From positions 29,912,001 to 29,976,000 of the forward strand of contig NC_073643.1 in NCBI RefSeq assembly GCF_029407905.1: a stretch of DNA of 64,000 nucleotides. Direction: 5' to 3'. Under the pieces are notes generated by a model. It saw only the letters and a list, made by a program, of their open reading frames with translations. It ran no database searches and was not told the DNA's origin. This document shows positions 44,723 to 57,058 of the stretch, piece after piece (the stretch's first letter is position 1; every line of letters begins with the position of its first letter). The stretch comes from Bubalus kerabau (Eukaryota; Chordata; Mammalia; Artiodactyla; Bovidae). A program made the translations under genes and the position numbers.

Positions 44723-47700
44723 CCGCAATTAGACATGCGCTGTAAACACATGCATACAGGCCTCCTATGGCCCTGGGACACAGGACAAGAGGGAGTGAAG
44801 TGAGGGGCTTTGGGCACATGAGTCTTGTATGTAAGCCACTGTCAGGGCCAGCCAGTTACTGCCAGGACGAGATGCAGGCCTGCCTGCAGCTGCTTGTGCT
44901 TCTAGGCTTTTGCAAGAGAAAAGAGAAAACCGGGCTTTTCCAACGAAATATGTTGATTACTTAGTGTTGGAAACCAATTGAAAACATAGAGGCCCCTTGA
45001 AATTGGCATAGGGAGGGGCGGGATAGGCCTGGAACAGAGATTTGAGGATTTGCGAACATGAGAAACAGCAGTAGAAGATTTCTTCACTGCAGTCTTTTAA
45101 GATGTCTCTGTTCAGTGGTTTGTGTGTGTTTCTTTTGTGGGGAGGGGTCCGGAGAAGCGCAGAGCGGACGCAGGGGTTCCCAGGTTCATTTGCTGCTAGA
45201 CCTGCCAAGCATCTCTGGAGACACTGGCACACTGCATCTCTGATCCAACCAACAACCTTCCCTGCGAGGCTCTTCTTTTGTTCTTCCCAGAGACTAGGGA
45301 GCCTCCTTATCTGAATTGGCAACCCCGCTTCTCTCATGACCTCACCCCCACCCTTTAAAATCTGTGTTGGAGCAAGTAGTGCAAAGCCCAACCGGCAGAG
45401 TATAAATTTGCATCCTCACGAATAGGCTCCAAGATGTAAGTTTGGGGCAGAGAAGAGCCAGTTGAGAGCAGGCGTGGGGTCAAAGGCAATCAGACATCAC
45501 GGTCCCCCTCCTTCCTGCCTGTTTCAGGGAGGGGACTGGAAAAGGGGCCCCTGGTGAACCATTGAGTCATTTATAGGCTGATCTTAGTGCCACCCCTAAG
45601 GAAGGAATGAATTCCTCCTCAGCACACCCCAGGGAGAAAGTTTCTGTAACCTGAGTTTCTGCAGGCTTGTACAGCCTGCCTGCCAGGAGGCCAGAGGGTC
45701 ATTGTGAGTGAGCATGAGCCATAGGGGCTGCTGGGGATCGTGGCCGCCTCCCTAAGCTTTCCCAGGGCTTGCTGAACTTACCATGAACTTGGAAAGTTTG
45801 CCTGGCAGGTTTTTTACTGACTCCTGATATTACAGTTTCAGCCTGAGAGGGGCAGGAGAAGAGGGGGCCTGTGCATTTAAGGACTGCCGTGCTGCACTTA
45901 CCTCTGGCCAGGGGGTCCTCAGACACTGTTTCCTTTGGCAGCGGGCTGGGTCAGGTCACTTGGACTCCTTTCAATTTCAAGGATCCGGAGAACAACAGCC
46001 ACTGCCTGCATCCCTTACTCGGGAAGGCAGGCCTGGGTTCTGCGGCAGCTTGCCTGACGAAGAACCAGACCTTCACTGGAAGGGTCATTTTGGTCTGAAT
46101 GCACCATAACCTCGTCCTTTCCCCCATCAAGTGGGATTTCATGCTGATTCAGCAATAAAGAAGAGACACTCTGTAGCCCTAGTTTTTGCTGAGTCTGCTC
46201 ACGTTGGAATTGATAGCTAGAGAACCGCGGGTGAAGAGAAACGCCTCTGTGCAGCCACTGGTGCAAATAGGAGGATTTTGCCCACATCTGCCACTCGGGA
46301 GGGTACAGGTGCTCCTGCCAAAAGAAGCAAGAACTGATCTTGCAGGGAGTGATGGGAGGAGCTCGCAGTCTCGGCTGAGCCGAGCGTGGAACTGAAAACC
46401 TTATGGATGTGCATGATACTATATGAGGAACAAGAATCCTAACCAGGTGCTGTGTTTTCTCTCTCTTGGGTGAATAGGAAGGGCCCTGGGATTCTGCGTG
46501 CAGTGGTGAGATGGGCCAGGCAGTGTTATTTCAGCCCACAGAACCTTTGGTGTTGGGGGCGGGGGGCTTCCCCTTTAAATACAAGGGAGGAAAACAGACT
46601 TTGCTGCTTATGCATCCTCTGGGAGGGGTGCTGAGCCCCACCAGGGCTGCAGGTGTGCTGGGGCATGAAGATAAAATTAGCTGTTTGGGAAAAAATGTCT
46701 TTGAGGTCTTGCAGGGCAGGTAGTGCCAATTAAAATCAGTTCATCAAGGGAGATATTTTTTGTCAGTCCAGAGGTTCCCACGTGAAGACGTGATTGTGAG
46801 GAATATGGCAGAGTTCACAAGCGGCTCACAAAATCGGGTCATTACCTTGTCACCACGTCTGTGGGTTTAGGTACCCGGCAAACAGTCTGAAACGTGGCCA
46901 CCTCAGGTGCCCATAGGAATATTAGAAACTGCCCCTGAGCCCAGGGAGGATCACCTCAAATGCAGTACTTACCAACCTCAAGGATTGTGTTTAGTTTTCT
47001 GTAGAGCAGCTCCATGGAAGTCCTCCTCTCACCCACCCCCTCCCCCAAACAGAATGGGGTGCAGAGAGTTTTACTCAACAGAGGTTGAATATCTGCTCTG
47101 GACTGGGTGCTGGGGATGCTGTGGTAGACAAGATCAGCCTCAGAATTTACAGGGCCCAGTGCAGAATGAAAATGTGGGGCCCTGTTAGAAAAGGCAGGGA
47201 AAAAAGTGTCGTTAAAACAACTAACACATAAAACTCTTTCTTTTCTTCCACGGTCTGTCTACCTGTCATGGTGTTTTTATTTGCTATTGAATGCCAAGCA
47301 CCTTCAGATACAGAGCTCCGCACAGGGCATGTGCAGTGATGACCCTCATAGGCTTCTTGGGGGGCTCAGCCTGCAATGTGGCAGAGACACGGCCACCAGC
47401 TGCTGGGTCCCCTTCCTGCCAGTCACCTGCCCAGTGCATCACGTGCCACCCAAGGGAGGGGAGTTGAGCCAGGTGTCTCCCCACTGCTTGGGTCTACAGC
47501 CCTAATCCACAGCAGACGGGAGAGCCTCAGAAGTACTGCAGTCAGTGTGCCAGGATGTGCTTGGCCCACTGAACACACTGTGGTATGGCCAGCCCAGGGC
47601 AGGGACAGTCACCGCCATGCCCGGCCGCGAGATGCCACCCACACACACACGTGACTCCAACCCTCCTCTTGCCCAGTCTGTACCAAGGATGAGGTCAGCA

Positions 47701-49512
47701 GCAGAGGCAGGGAATAAGAAGTCAGGCAGGGCCCCGGGGACAGCTCCAGAGCCTAGTCTCCAAGCTTTCAGCACATGCTCTGTGGCCCCATCATGCTTCA
47801 CTTACAAGATGAAAACTCAGAGATAAAAGTATTGGAAAATTCATGACCGTGGCCACAGGGTAGTAAGCCCCAAGCATGGGAACTGTCTGAGTGTGTGAAG
47901 CCAGACTCTACAAGAGTAAAAGAGAAACGTAGTCAGAAAGACACCCATGCCTCCTCCCTCCCACTGAATGTAATTTCTACTAAGGTGAGGAAAAAATAAA
48001 AGGAGACCAGGGCAGAGAAAGACCCAACAAGGTGAGACTGTTAGAGATGGCACACAGGCAACCTCTGGATAACAGATTATTTAAACTAAGACCCAGCTAT
48101 GAAAGGTAGCAGCCTAGGGAAAAATGGGGAAGAAGGTTGTTGAAGGCAGAAAAACACAGTATGTGCAAAGTCCCTGGGGCCAGAAATTGCTTGGCTTGTT
48201 GTAGAAACTGAAAGCAGACGCTGTGGCTGGGGCTTGAGGGTTGACAAGGGGAGCAGCATGGAAGAAGGTGGGAAAGATATAAAGGAGTATTTGGGGACAA
48301 GATAAATAAGCCCTCTTTCCTTAAACAGTAGCTATGTCTTTGTACACCTCATTCTCTTGGGTTAATTCCTGCCTAAAAGTCTAAGCTTCTTCACCCCAAG
48401 GAGACCTTTAAGAAAAAAGTTTAGATTTTAGCTTGTTTCCTTCAAAGGGGGATTTATCTGGTAACTGTGTGTTGACAGTTAATCTAAAAATCAAACCATA
48501 CCTCGTGCTTGTCATTTGCTCCCGTGAAATACAAAACCTGAGTGTCTCCATCACAACCTTATTGAAAAGAGTTTATCTAAAATTGGGAGAACTCACTCTG
48601 CACTAGATAATGTGCTGTGGGTTATTTTTTTCTGCACACTGCTGTCAGATAAGAAGATGGTTTCTGGGGTTCTTATTAGGCAGTGTTTCTGGGAGGCCTC
48701 GTTTCTGTTTTGAAATGGGCTCCAAGGAGAATGATTTAAGCTGCGAGTGGTAAAAGGCCCCACTTCTGGCAGAGAGGGAGACATCATTGGGAAAATCAGA
48801 CGGGTTTCAAAAATTGTCTGTACTTGCCTCCGACAGCGACACAGAAATACTTATTCTTACACCAGAGCTGTTTTTCGACACTTAAAAAAATTCAGAATGT
48901 GAATGTTTTGGCTGCTTAATGGGGCATATTTGTTTTGGATTTGAAAAAAAAAAATAAAAACAGTTTTCAGCCAGAGAAGAAAACTTGAGAGCCACTAGAG
49001 AGCAGAGCGCTGAAATGACCCAGACAGTGGCAGCAGTAATTAGCTGGGATCAGGTCATTGTGATGTCTTAATCGTGTAGATTGTAATGAAGTGATGAGTC
49101 CACCTCTCAGAAAACATAGGGAGGGAAGACAGCCTTCTCTTAGGTGTTGCAGAGAATGTATAAAATAACAATTTAGGTACCTGTGCTACATTTTATTATT
49201 TAAGCACTTATTGTATTGGTGTTACTTTCCCAATGGTTAAAAAAAAATCATATGTGTGTATGTTTGCTTTTTAAGAAAGAGCTTGACCTTCTAGTAGAAT
49301 TAGATACTACTTAAATTTGGTAAAAAGAAAAAAAAAAAAAAATTTAAGACTGCGTTTTGATTTCCAAAACTGAAACTGTCAGGAAACATCTCTCTAAATC
49401 TTGAAATATTGAAGTTACCGGGAAAAAAGTAAAGCCCAGTGACATTTATCTCTCTCCCTTTTTAAAGTTAGTTTATATTGTAGAATTTTTGTATTATATT
49501 CACTATGAAAAT
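44723..49512. other. Repeat-poor single-copy block (4.8 kb)
   Basis: No recent ruminant repeats. GC-richer in 45.4-47.8 kb, with many overlapping short frames on both strands (longest 144 codons, 44957-45391 minus) that look like chance. A-runs at 48942-48952 and 49326-49342. No exon could be supported. Confidence 0.45.
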
Positions 49513-49606
49513 CCATGTGATTCCCACATAGAGGGAAAATTCTGAATGTTTATATGTATCCGTGTGATTCCCACATAGAGGGAAAATTCTGAATGTTTAT
49601 ATGTTC
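49513..49606. repeat. 47-bp tandem duplication, two copies
   Basis: The unit tccRtgtgattcccacatag.. ending tatatgt is repeated exactly once more (49513-49559 and 49560-49606), with one a/g difference near the start and the last base differing. A recent local duplication. Confidence 0.9.
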
Positions 49607-49962
49607 TAATCAGTTTGAGGGAGGGATAGGACTGTAATATAAAAAACAATGGCCACCAACTTTGGAGCAAAAGACGTTAAGCAAACGAGGCATATTTAGT
49701 TTATAATAGATTTAAGGCTCTGCCTTGGGTTGATTTATTCATATCTTTCCTTCAAACATTTACTTTGCCTGATATGAAATAAAACATGTCTGATGATCAT
49801 GCTTAGATGTTACCTGTGCCAGTCTGCTTCTGGCAACTTCCCAAAGAGTCACAGAACAAAATATCTCCTAGCTCTGGCCCTCAGCTGAGCCAGCGCTACA
49901 CGGAGGAAACTTTCATGGACTAGATCAATTAAACGTGTGGCTTTTTCCTTCTTGTGTTTTTT

Positions 49963-50112
49963 TTTTCATTGTGGCAAAATATAACAGTACCATTTTAACC
50001 ATTTCTAAATGTTCAGTGGCATTCATTACACTTACAACGTGGTACAGCTATCATCCCTATGTGTTTCCCAGACCGGCTCATTACCCCCAAAGAGAAACTC
50101 TGTAACCCCCAT
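49963..50112 (-). repeat. Old L1 3'UTR remnant, antisense
   Basis: T-run, then cattgtggcaaaatataaca, aaccatttctaaatgttcag and gagaaactctgtaaccccc: the same 3'UTR segment as at 15180-15330. Confidence 0.65.
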
Positions 50113-51630
50113 GTAAATGGATTGGTTTTTTTTGTTGTTGGTTAGTTTAATAGGTTTGTCTCCAGTGTTTGGAAAATTGTATCAGTCAGCCGAACGATCT
50201 TTTGTCTTTCACCTCATGCTCCCCTCCGGCCTGTGAGCGCCTTGCCAGCGCTTTAGCCATGGAAAATCCCCATCTGTATACTTGTGCCTGGGTTGTAATC
50301 CCACTCCTCCCATCAACAGGCTCTTACACAGGCCATAGAATTCGGAGTTATTGCCCATCGGAGTCAGATTCAAGCTGTTGACCTAGAAGCAAGCCATTCT
50401 CAGCCACCACTGTCTCCCAGACCCCACTTTCTGCTAATGTGCTTATTATTTTTCCGTTTCCCTCATCACACACGTCTGTCCTTGCCGTGTGCTGTTGCCC
50501 AGCTTCCTGTCAGCTTGATCCACTTACCTTCCACTGATGAAGATAAAGGTTTTTTTGCACAAAAGCGGCTCGGCCACGTCCCATGCTGTGTGTTGGCAAG
50601 GCATTGGTAATAGCTTTAAAATTCACTTAAAGAAATTGGAAACAGTGAGTCATGTGTAATCATTGCCAGACATGTTGTTAATTACTTGATAGAGATGCTG
50701 CCTTTTGGTTGTAATTATAGGTTTTTATCATCCTTGCCTTGCCTGTAAGTTTTTCCAAATTTCCTTCTGAAGATTACAAGTGGAGACGGATAGGTTAGCA
50801 CATATCAGATTATGTGCCAATTTCCCTGAAATTGACTTAACTTATTTAATTGTCATCCTTTGCACGCTGGCTATGTTTCTTTGAGAGCCTACATTAAAAA
50901 ACCCATTTTTCATGGTCTCACTGCTTAAAACATTTACTGCTACCAGTAAGGTTGGACCTGACAAAGCTCTTGTTCATGAGGTTGTTGGAAGATTAAAATA
51001 CTACCACCCATCGTAAAATTAGAGCTTAATTTTTTGTGATGCAGTCTAACTCTACTTGACTTTGAAACTGCCAGGCACTTAGTAGCCAAATACTGGTAGG
51101 AAAACTTCTCCCATGAAGAACCTTAGTGAGGAGTAGTATCTGACCCATAAAAAAAAAAAAAAAATCCTTCTATCATTGGTTTCAGTTCCCTAACAGTCTC
51201 ATTCTGCAAAGAGGTCAAGAGAGTTTGAGGAAAGTATTTCTCATTCCATGATGATGGTATTGAAATTTTGATTGTCCGATTAAATAATTCTTCATTTTCC
51301 TTGTTTTACAAGTCAGAAAACTGGTAGCCCATAAAAAGCTTATTTTCATCACCCATGTATATCTGTTGGAAATTGGGTAAAGGAAGAAAGGTTAAAATAT
51401 ATGTCCCCGTCTGGCTTCATTTTCAGGTTAATTTCACTCCTTCTATTTTAATCTCATCTCACTTCCTCTGGCAGAGAAGGTTGATGCTCCTCTTTCCAGG
51501 GGCCTCCCATTCTGCTTATAGAGAAAGTTCAAGAGTCCTTTATCCCAGTTTCTTGTCTTCTGTATGCAAATACACCAGCTGAGGGTCTTGCTGAAGAGCA
51601 GATTCTGACTCACTCTGCAGAGGGACCTGA
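50113..51630. other. Single-copy sequence
   Basis: The interval 50.55-50.90 kb is rich in homeodomain-type TAATTA/TTAATTA words, but no specific site is claimed. A-run 51150-51165. Confidence 0.35.
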
Positions 51631-51634
51631 CATT

Positions 51635-51700
51635 CTGAGTTTCTAACAAGCTCGTGGATGCTGCTGCTCACCCTGTTCCAGGGACCACACTGGACACAGC
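51635..51700 (+). repeat. MER5A fragment
   Basis: tgagtttctaacaagctcgt .. ccagggaccacact matches the 3' half of MER5A. Confidence 0.45.
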
Positions 51701-52049
51701 AAGGTTCTACATTTCACTCCTTTCCAGGACCACACCTTCCTCCCCTTGGAAGTCCTGCCTCACCTCTCTCTCCCATTTAATACCAGTCACCTTGAGAGAA
51801 CCTGCTTTCAGTCCCTGCTTTCTTTCCTAGCTTTATGTGTCACAGCCTGGCTTGTTTCCCCAGCCCTCTGCTGAAGCTCTTCTGACACATGACATTGAAG
51901 GGCCTTTCTGCCATCATATTCGGGAAGTTCTGAGCTTACCTCATCCTGGGCCCTCCAGGGCATGTGAGCCACCGCTCTCCTTCACTGGAAAATGATTCTC
52001 TGACTCCCCGCCTCTCGCACATGCTCTGAGCAGCCATGACTTAACACAA

Positions 52050-53140
52050 CTCCCAAATCAGCCATGCCCCCTCTCCAGAACCCAGATCTGGGTTGCCACC
52101 TGTCTGTGGGACATCTCTGTTCCAATGTCAATGCACCTCAAACCTATTGTTGTTGTTCAGTCACTAAGTCGTGTCCAACTGTGTGACCCCATGAACTACA
52201 GCACGCCAGGCTTCCCTGTCCTTCACCATCTCCCAGGGCTTGCTCAAACTCATGTCCATTGAGTCGGTAATGCCATCTGACCATCTCATCCTCTGTTGTC
52301 CCCTTCTCCTCCTGCCTTCAATCTTTCCCAGCATCAGGGTCTTTTCCAATGAGTCAGCTCTTCACATCAGGTGGCCAAGGTCTTGGAGGTTCAGCTTTAG
52401 CAACAGTTCTTCCAATGAATATTCAGGGTTGATTTCCTTCAGGACCTACGGTATATAAATCCATATTCTTCCTATTTGCTGTCTCCTCATCTCCCCAGTC
52501 TTCACATCAGCATCATCCACCTAGTTGCTCAAGCTAGAAATCTTGGTGATATTCTGGACTCTTCTTGCCCACCTGCCTGTCAGTGCCCGCTGGTTCTAAC
52601 TTAGAATTGTCTCTGTGTCCCTCCCCTCCTCTGCATGTGCAGTCCCAACCGTGCAATTACCTTTGCCGTGGCTGTTTTACTTCCTTCCTATTTCCTCCCT
52701 CCCTTCTGTGTCTTCTTCCAATCCTTTTTTTTTTTTTTTTTTTTTAGTTACCATACAGTTCAGAAAGTTCATTCAGGGTTTTAACAGAAAAAAAAAAACA
52801 AAACAAAACCCAGTTTGGCCAATCCAGTACCTCCAAGCACTAAAATTTGTCTAAAACTCTTACCTGATGTATCATTTCCATATGGAGAAAAACTCTGCTG
52901 GTTGCCAAATAGTGCCAGTTACTTAGCCTGGCCTTTCAGGCTTCTTCCCAGCCTCTCCCAGCCCCTGCTTCCCCATCTGGCCTACTCTCACCCCAGCCTT
53001 ACACGGTAGCCATCCTGTGTCCTAAATGCATCAAGGATGTCCTGCTTCCTGCTTTTGCAGCCACTGTCTTCTCCATCTGAGATGCCCTCCCTCTCCTTGT
53101 CAATGCAATCCAGCTCATCTTTTAACCCATGGAGTTGCAC
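52050..53140 (+). repeat. L2 (LINE-2) 3' part, split by BovB
   Basis: After the BovB, ctagaaatcttggtgatattctggactc encodes a relic of the LGVILD-type segment of L2 ORF2, and gcttttgcagccactgtcttctcc .. gagatgccctccctctcc (near 53054-53098) fits the L2 3' end. A T-run and A-run at 52725-52745 and 52789-52799 interrupt it. Confidence 0.55.
52149..52446 (-). mobile_element. BovB 3' end, antisense, older copy
   Basis: tgttgttcagtcactaagtc then about 280 bp of antisense BovB, visibly more diverged than the other copies, inserted in the L2. Confidence 0.8.
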
Positions 53141-55090
53141 GCTTCATCTTTAGGAGTCAAAGATGGACTCTGTCCATCTGCCAAAAACAAAGCAGGGAAA
53201 AGCAAAAGCAGAGAGTGTTTCACGGACACCTTGACACCTCTTGAGCATCTGTGGTCATAATTCACAAACACCATTTGCCAGTTCCTTTTCCATCAAATTC
53301 TTGATTAGACTGTTGTTCCTACTCAGTAGTTCCCCATGGTTAGTAGACATCATTATATTGTAGCTTCATCCTAAAGCTTTCCACACAGTGCTTCTGTAAG
53401 GCTCTATGTTTTGAATAACATGATCATCAAGCTTCTCACTCTCACTTTATGCCATATGCAATTAACTTATATCACCTCCACATTTACCTTTACAGAATAG
53501 GCATGTATTGGCTTAATTACATGGCGTCTACATTGCCCAGACAAGAGATAGTGACAGGAAGCTTGAAATATACCATTATGATAGCTGGCATGATAGCATC
53601 TGGTGAACTAAAAATAAATTTCTCCTACTCTGTAAACACTTCAGCACCATGAATTCAGGGCACATTTCTTCCTGGGATGACCGACAGCGCGGTAAAGACA
53701 CAGTTGACAGAGCATCCTGCTTGGTGAAGTGCATGGAGCTGAAATGCTTTATGCTAACTGCTCTTTCTTGCAGCTTCATTATGTTGACTGTACAAGGGGG
53801 AAAATGTGAGTCCCAGAAAGCACAACTCTGGTTTCTTATGGACTGCTTCAGAATGAAGCTCTTCCCTGAATCCTGGTAGATTTTTCTTGGTGACTTTCTC
53901 CCTTTGGAGTGCTTTGATCAGCCATTCAGATACCTAATATTTCTATGACGGTCACAGCCATCTTTTCATGTGTAGTTGGCCCTCTCTGAAGTAGAGAGAA
54001 AGTTCCATTTTCTACTCTAGAGTTTGATGCAAAGGCCAGGGGTGCATGTCCATTGTCTTCTCTTCTTTGACTCTGGAGAGCTTAATTTACTCAAAAATAA
54101 GACACCATCAGTTTCAGTTCCCTAAGACTCATGGTACCCAAAGAAAAGTCATGTAAATGTATTGAGGAAAGGTGAAAGATGCCGGATTGATCCAGGGCAT
54201 GTATTAATAGAATAGCTTCTGAATGTGTTGTGCAGAAAGACAGGAGGTAGTCTATCTTCAGAAACACTGTAGGCTCCAGACCCCTTAAATGCTGTATTAC
54301 TATGACATGGGGTCTGCTGGCAACCCAAGGTCCTCTCATCTTGTTGAAGGACTTCCCAGACTAGCCCCATGAGTATCCTACAACCCAGCCTCACTCCCTG
54401 GAGTGTTCGGGTACTTAACTGAGTTTTCTCAGGACAATCCCCAAATTGACAAGCTTTCCGTTAGTATCCCATGAGTACTTTAGGGCACACATTATGAAAA
54501 AAGAGTTGAAGACTGTTGGAGATGTTATTTTTAAAAATCTCAAATGCCTTAAGAAAGTGGATGGTAAATGTGTGATTTGGCCATTGTAACACAGACTAGA
54601 TGAATGATGGCCAGCACCGAGGCAAACAGGAAAGGGTATATCCGTGTAAAGTTGTCACCTATTTTATTTTATTTTTTTAATGAGAATGCAGAATTGAGAC
54701 TCTGTAATGGATTAGTCTCCAGTGAGTTCCAGCTTCATCTGCCTTTCTGATGACTTGCCTCACAGGATGAGTCAGGAGTTCTGGAATCCGGCATTGCAAC
54801 TTAAAATGTATATTCTCTTGAAAATAGAGTTGTAACAATCTAATAAACTAGATCTAGGATGGTATTGATGTAATAGCTCTTGAGATAAATTATGAGTCTG
54901 CTGAAGTTAAATACAGAGACATCTCTATGAAAAAGGAGCCTAAGAAGCGAGCTTACTCTTCTGTGTTCTCATCCCATACCTGCACCAGGCCTGACTCATC
55001 AATCCATCATCACCTTCTTCTCCTCAGAGCCCCCTTGCAGTCACTGCCAATCCATCAGAGATGCCCTTACATTGAAAGCGTTTTGCTATG
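53141..55090. other. Single-copy sequence
   Basis: No repeat or exon recognised. A 118-codon plus frame (54927-55283) runs into a MIR and has no known motif. Confidence 0.35.
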
Positions 55091-55094
55091 CTTG

Positions 55095-55270
55095 TATGAT
55101 AGAATATTGGGCTGGGATTCGAAAAGACACTTGTGTATAGTCCTGAGACTGCCACTGGCTAGCTTTGTGGTTTTGGTCAAATCTTTTACAATTTTCACAG
55201 GCCTTTCTGTTCTGCTCTGTAAAGTGAGTAAAGTGGATTGGATAATCTCTGATATCCCTTACTTTAGAAA
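55095..55270 (+). repeat. MIR element
   Basis: gactgccactggctagcttt, ggttttggtcaaatc and ctgctctgtaaagtgagtaa in sense MIR order. Confidence 0.6.
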
Positions 55271-55654
55271 AATGGCACTGTAAATTTTATGAACAACTTG
55301 TTCATAAGTTTGAATATGTTATTCCATTTTTTTTCAAGGGTAAGAAATAAGAGTGGGCAGTTTGCTGCTCATGAGGTCATTGGGTGTCTCTGGGTCCAGC
55401 TCTTTGTCTTGTTGGAGGTAGACTCCTATCAAGCAAAGTTGTTTGTCTCTTTGTTCTTTGTTATTTTGAGGTAAGAAAAGGAGATTATTCTCCAAAGTGA
55501 TATACTCCTGGGTGGACGTTATATTCTGTTTAACCTCTGGCACATGTAATCACCACACACAGCCTTGTGTCAGAGGGTTCAGAAGCCCGGAAGAAGCCCC
55601 GTACAAACAGGAGCTCTGTGTGCCTAGCGGTGAATAACGCAGGTAGCAAGGGCA

Positions 55655-55770
55655 GGCCAGACAGAGGCCAGATTCCAGCTCCGCCGTCTACAGTTGTGAC
55701 CTTGGACAAGTCACTTGCACAGACCCCATTACTGAGCCATAAATCAAGAATAATACCACTCTAGAGATTA
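55655..55770 (+). repeat. MIR fragment
   Basis: cagattccagctccgccgtc .. gtgaccttggacaagtcact in sense MIR order. Confidence 0.6.
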
Positions 55771-55794
55771 TCATATTAATTGAAGCTAATCAGA

Positions 55795-56160
55795 GAGTGA
55801 CAAATACCGTATGGTATATTTATAGGTGGAATCTAAAAAAATGATACAAATAGGCTTATTTAAAAACCGAAGTAGACTCACAGACAGAAAACAGAATTAC
55901 ATTTACCAAAGAGGAAGGGAAGAAGGAATAAGGAATTTGGGATTGACAGATACACACTACTATATATAAAATAAATAAATAAGCTAGGACCTACTGTATA
56001 GCAGAGGGAGCTGTATTCAATATATTGTAATAACCTATAATGGAAAAGAATCTGAAAAGGGTTATATATATATACACACAGAGAGATAATTGAATCACTT
56101 TGCTGTAGGCTCAAAACTACTCCAACACTATAAATAATACTTCAAGTAAAAGAAAAAGAA
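55795..56160 (+). mobile_element. L1-BT-like 3' end, sense
   Basis: gagtgacaaataccgtatgg, gtagactcacagacagaaaa, taggacctactgtatagcag, aataacctataatggaaaag and tgaatcactttgctgtaggc follow the ruminant L1 3'UTR to its A-rich end. Confidence 0.8.
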
Positions 56161-56610
56161 TAATATGAGTACCTGATTCACAGAAGTGTTAGAGGTGAGA
56201 TCGCGCATGTACAGAAGCAGTTAGTAACCCCAGGAAAGTGAGGTACGGAAGCTGCTTGTCCTCTCTTCGTGATGGTGGAGAAGATGCAGAGTGTGAGTGA
56301 GGAAAGCATTGCATGTCCTGGGGCAGCAGCCTCTAGAAACACCCTGCGTCAGGAGCGAGGACAGTAGGTCTTTAGGCTGATGCCTTGTCCGGTTGTGCTG
56401 TTGTGCGGGGAGCTGTGGGGGCACAGATGGATGGAGGAACAGCCACCCCCAAAGGAGCGCATGCAGTGCAGTGGGGAGAGATGGGGAAATACCACCGTCC
56501 TTCTCTCTGAACCAAGTGCCTTACAGAGACCAGCGTCGTGGGCCGAGGTCCTGGGAGAGCCTTCCAATTGCCCTTGACAAGCTGAGGAGGTTCCTGGAAA
56601 GAACAGAGGG
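56161..56610. other. Single-copy sequence
   Basis: Overlapping short frames on both strands, no motif. Confidence 0.35.
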
Positions 56611-56612
56611 TA

Positions 56613-57056
56613 CAGTAAGTCCCCAACATAAAAACTAGTTCTGTCCTGAGAACGTGTTACTAAATCTAGTTTGTTTGTAGGTCCAACAAAGTTAGCCAAG
56701 GTACCCAACTAACACAGTGGGCTCCTTAGTACTGCACTGTAATAGGTTTATAATATTTTTCACACCAATATTACATCACAAACATACACAAAAAACATTT
56801 TTAATCTTAGAGAACACTGCCTTGAAAGTACAGTAGTACAGTACAACAGCTGGCATACAGGGGGCTGGCATCAAGTGAGCAGGCTAGAAGAGTTACCGGC
56901 TGGAGGAGGGAGAGGAGGTGGGAGATGGTAGAGCTGAAGGATCGTCAGCAACAGGAGATGGAGGGCAAGCTGCGATTTCCCTCACGCCTGACGTTGATGG
57001 CACACACATTCACATCTTTGAAAGGTCACGACTTGGAGACTGTAGGGGACTTACTG
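56613..57056 (-). mobile_element. Tigger-like (pogo/Tc1-mariner) non-autonomous DNA transposon, 444 bp
   Basis: Bounded by inverted ends: cagtaagtcccc at 56613 and, in reverse, cagtaagtcccctaca ending at 57056, with the TA target dinucleotide on both sides (56611-56612 and 57057-57058). On the minus strand it runs from the 5' terminal region (to about 57000), then jumps to sequence resembling the last coding part of a pogo-type transposase (about 57000-56875), then the 3' end. An internally deleted derivative of a longer autonomous element. Confidence 0.75.
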
Positions 57057-57058
57057 TA

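Noticed and set aside
44957..45391. 144-codon minus-strand frame
   Set aside because: No motif, no splice or poly-A support, and competing frames on the plus strand.
47638..47652. Short CA run as a microsatellite
   Set aside because: About six units only; too short to call.
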